This document shows, one piece after another, positions 5,628 to 6,807 of a stretch of DNA of 6,807 nt. The position numbers and the translations under genes are program-made. Below the pieces are notes generated by a model that saw nothing but the letters and a program-made list of their open reading frames with translations, was not told where the DNA came from and searched no databases. Position 1 is the stretch's first letter. Every line of letters starts with the position of its first letter. Source of the stretch: Mariprofundaceae bacterium (lineage in GTDB: Bacteria > Pseudomonadota > Zetaproteobacteria > Mariprofundales > J009); contig WFMN01000114.1 in the NCBI GenBank assembly GCA_015489095.1, positions 1 to 6,807 of the forward strand, read 5' to 3'.

Positions 5628-6409
5628 GCGATGTTACCCGCGTCGCGGTGGTTGGCGCCGGTGGCCGGATGGGCGGGATGCTGATCCGCGCCGTGGCCGC
5701 CGATGCCCGCTGCCGGCTGGTGGCGGCGACCGAGCGGGCGGGCTCGCCGCATCTCGGCGCGGAGGTGGCCGACGGAGTGGTGGTCGCCGATGCGCTCTCC
5801 TCCGATCAACCCATTGATGTTATTATTGATTTCACCACACCCTCGGCCACGCTGGCCCATGCGAAGTTTGCGGCCGATCATGGGGTTGCGATGGTGATCG
5901 GCACCACGGGGTTTGATGCGGACGGGTTGGCGCGGTTGCGCACGCTGCTGGCGCGCCAGCCGGTGGTGATGGCGCCCAACTTCTCGGTCGGGGTCAATCT
6001 GGCGCTGCAACTGGTACAGCAGACGGCGACGGTGCTGGGCGAGGAGTACGACGCCGAGATCGTTGAGGCGCACCACCGCCACAAGGTGGATGCTCCCAGC
6101 GGCACGGCACTGGCGCTGGGGCGCGCGGTGGCCGATGGGCGCGGGGTCGATCTGGAGCAGCGCGGGGTGTTCAGCCGTCACGGGGTGACCGGCGCGCGTA
6201 AGGCGGGCGATATCGGCTTCGCGGTGGTGCGCGGCGGCAACATCGTTGGCGACCACGCCACCCTCTTTGTCAGCGACGAGGAGCAGGTGGAGATCCGCCA
6301 TGTCGCCCATGACCGCATGGTCTTCGCCAAGGGGGCGGTGCGGGCGGCCAACTGGCTGATTCGCCAGCCGCAAGGGTGGTACACCATGCGCGATGTGCTG
6401 GGGCTATGA
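5624..6409 (+). CDS. dapB: 4-hydroxy-tetrahydrodipicolinate reductase
   Basis: NAD(P)H-dependent reductase of the diaminopimelate pathway, making tetrahydrodipicolinate for lysine and peptidoglycan synthesis in the cytoplasm. The 261-residue product is near the usual family length (about 270). It shows the nucleotide-binding loop GAGGRMG (11-17), GTTGF (93-97), APNFSVGVN (117-125) and the family signature EAHHRHKVDAPSGTA (148-162). H150 and K154 there match the catalytic H159 and K163 of E. coli. The start is GTG at 5624, which overlaps the dnaJ stop as GTGA and has GGGAGAG 5 nt upstream. An in-frame TTG at 5597 would add nine residues from within dnaJ and has no support. Its own stop overlaps the argC start as ATGA, so dnaJ, dapB and argC look translationally coupled. 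Confidence 0.98.
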   Translation: MSDVTRVAVVGAGGRMGGMLIRAVAADARCRLVAATERAGSPHLGAEVADGVVVADALSSDQPIDVIIDFTTPSATLAHAKFAADHGVAMVIGTTGFDADGLARLRTLLARQPVVMAPNFSVGVNLALQLVQQTATVLGEEYDAEIVEAHHRHKVDAPSGTALALGRAVADGRGVDLEQRGVFSRHGVTGARKAGDIGFAVVRGGNIVGDHATLFVSDEEQVEIRHVAHDRMVFAKGAVRAANWLIRQPQGWYTMRDVLGL

Positions 6410-6807
6410 GTAACCCTACTGACGGACAAGCGGCGATCGGCGTCGCCGTGTTCGGCGCCAGCGGCTATGCCGGCGCCGAGCTGATCCGGCTGATCGCCGC
6501 CCACCCGCGGATGGCGCTGCGCCATGTCAGCGCGGGATCGATGGCGGGGCAGAAACTGGGCGCGGTGCTGCCGTCGCTGGCGGGCAGCGGCTATGGCGAT
6601 CTGATGCTGGCCGATGGCGAGGCGGAGGTGGCCGACGGGGTCGATCTGGCCTTTACCGCGCTGCCGCACGCCACCGCCGCCGGCATCGTCGCAGGTCTCG
6701 TGCGCCGGGGGATCCGCGTGGTCGACCTGAGCGCCGATTTTCGCCATCCCGACACCGCCAACTATCAGGCGGCCTACGGCATCGCCCACACCCAGCCGGA
6801 GCTGCTG
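6406..6807 (+). CDS. argC: N-acetyl-gamma-glutamyl-phosphate reductase, N-terminal 134 residues (partial at window edge)
   Basis: Reduces N-acetyl-glutamyl-5-phosphate to the semialdehyde with NADPH, the third step of arginine synthesis. The visible part is the NADP-binding domain: VAVFGASGYAGAELIRL (13-29) with the GxSGYxGxE-type loop, FTALPHATA (83-91), VVDLSADFR (105-113) and YQAAYGI (120-126). The catalytic cysteine (about residue 150 in the family) lies beyond the window, so activity cannot be judged. The start is ATG at 6406, overlapping the dapB stop by 4 nt. A GGGG run just upstream is only a weak ribosome site, so re-initiation after dapB is likely. GASGYAGAE and LPHATA set it apart from aspartate-semialdehyde dehydrogenase, its nearest relative. 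Confidence 0.96.
   Translation, partial: MSNPTDGQAAIGVAVFGASGYAGAELIRLIAAHPRMALRHVSAGSMAGQKLGAVLPSLAGSGYGDLMLADGEAEVADGVDLAFTALPHATAAGIVAGLVRRGIRVVDLSADFRHPDTANYQAAYGIAHTQPELL

Overview
This GC-rich bacterial window carries a conserved housekeeping and chaperone locus, most likely from a proteobacterium. The clues are the grpE-dnaK-dnaJ-dapB order (familiar from gammaproteobacteria), sigma-32-like rather than CIRCE-like control signals, and two dispersed repeat families of a type common in proteobacterial intergenic DNA. I cannot place it more finely from the sequence alone. I found no undescribed defence, mobile or biosynthetic system. The points of interest are regulatory and lie in the intergenic DNA.

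Minus strand, 1-1257: def (peptide deformylase) followed by the first 249 codons of fmt (methionyl-tRNA formyltransferase). The two overlap by 13 nt and read off the left edge. Together they add and later remove the formyl group of initiator methionine.

Intergenic 1258-1688: a divergent control region. It holds a truncated and a full copy of a hairpin-rich repeat, a sigma-32-like promoter (TTGAAA, 14 nt, CCCCACAC), and a long grpE leader carrying a second kind of dispersed palindrome.

Plus strand, 1689-6807: grpE, dnaK, dnaJ, dapB and the first 134 codons of argC. A second sigma-32-like promoter of the same design overlaps the grpE stop codon and precedes dnaK. A strong rho-independent terminator and another full copy of the three-hairpin repeat separate dnaK from dnaJ. 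In contrast, dnaJ, dapB and argC are joined by 4-nt start/stop overlaps. GrpE, DnaK and DnaJ form the Hsp70 folding machine. DapB (lysine/diaminopimelate) and ArgC (arginine) are biosynthetic reductases that appear translationally coupled to dnaJ. GrpE, dnaK, dnaJ and dapB all use the same GGAGAG ribosome-binding core, and this decides the grpE start in favour of TTG at 1689.
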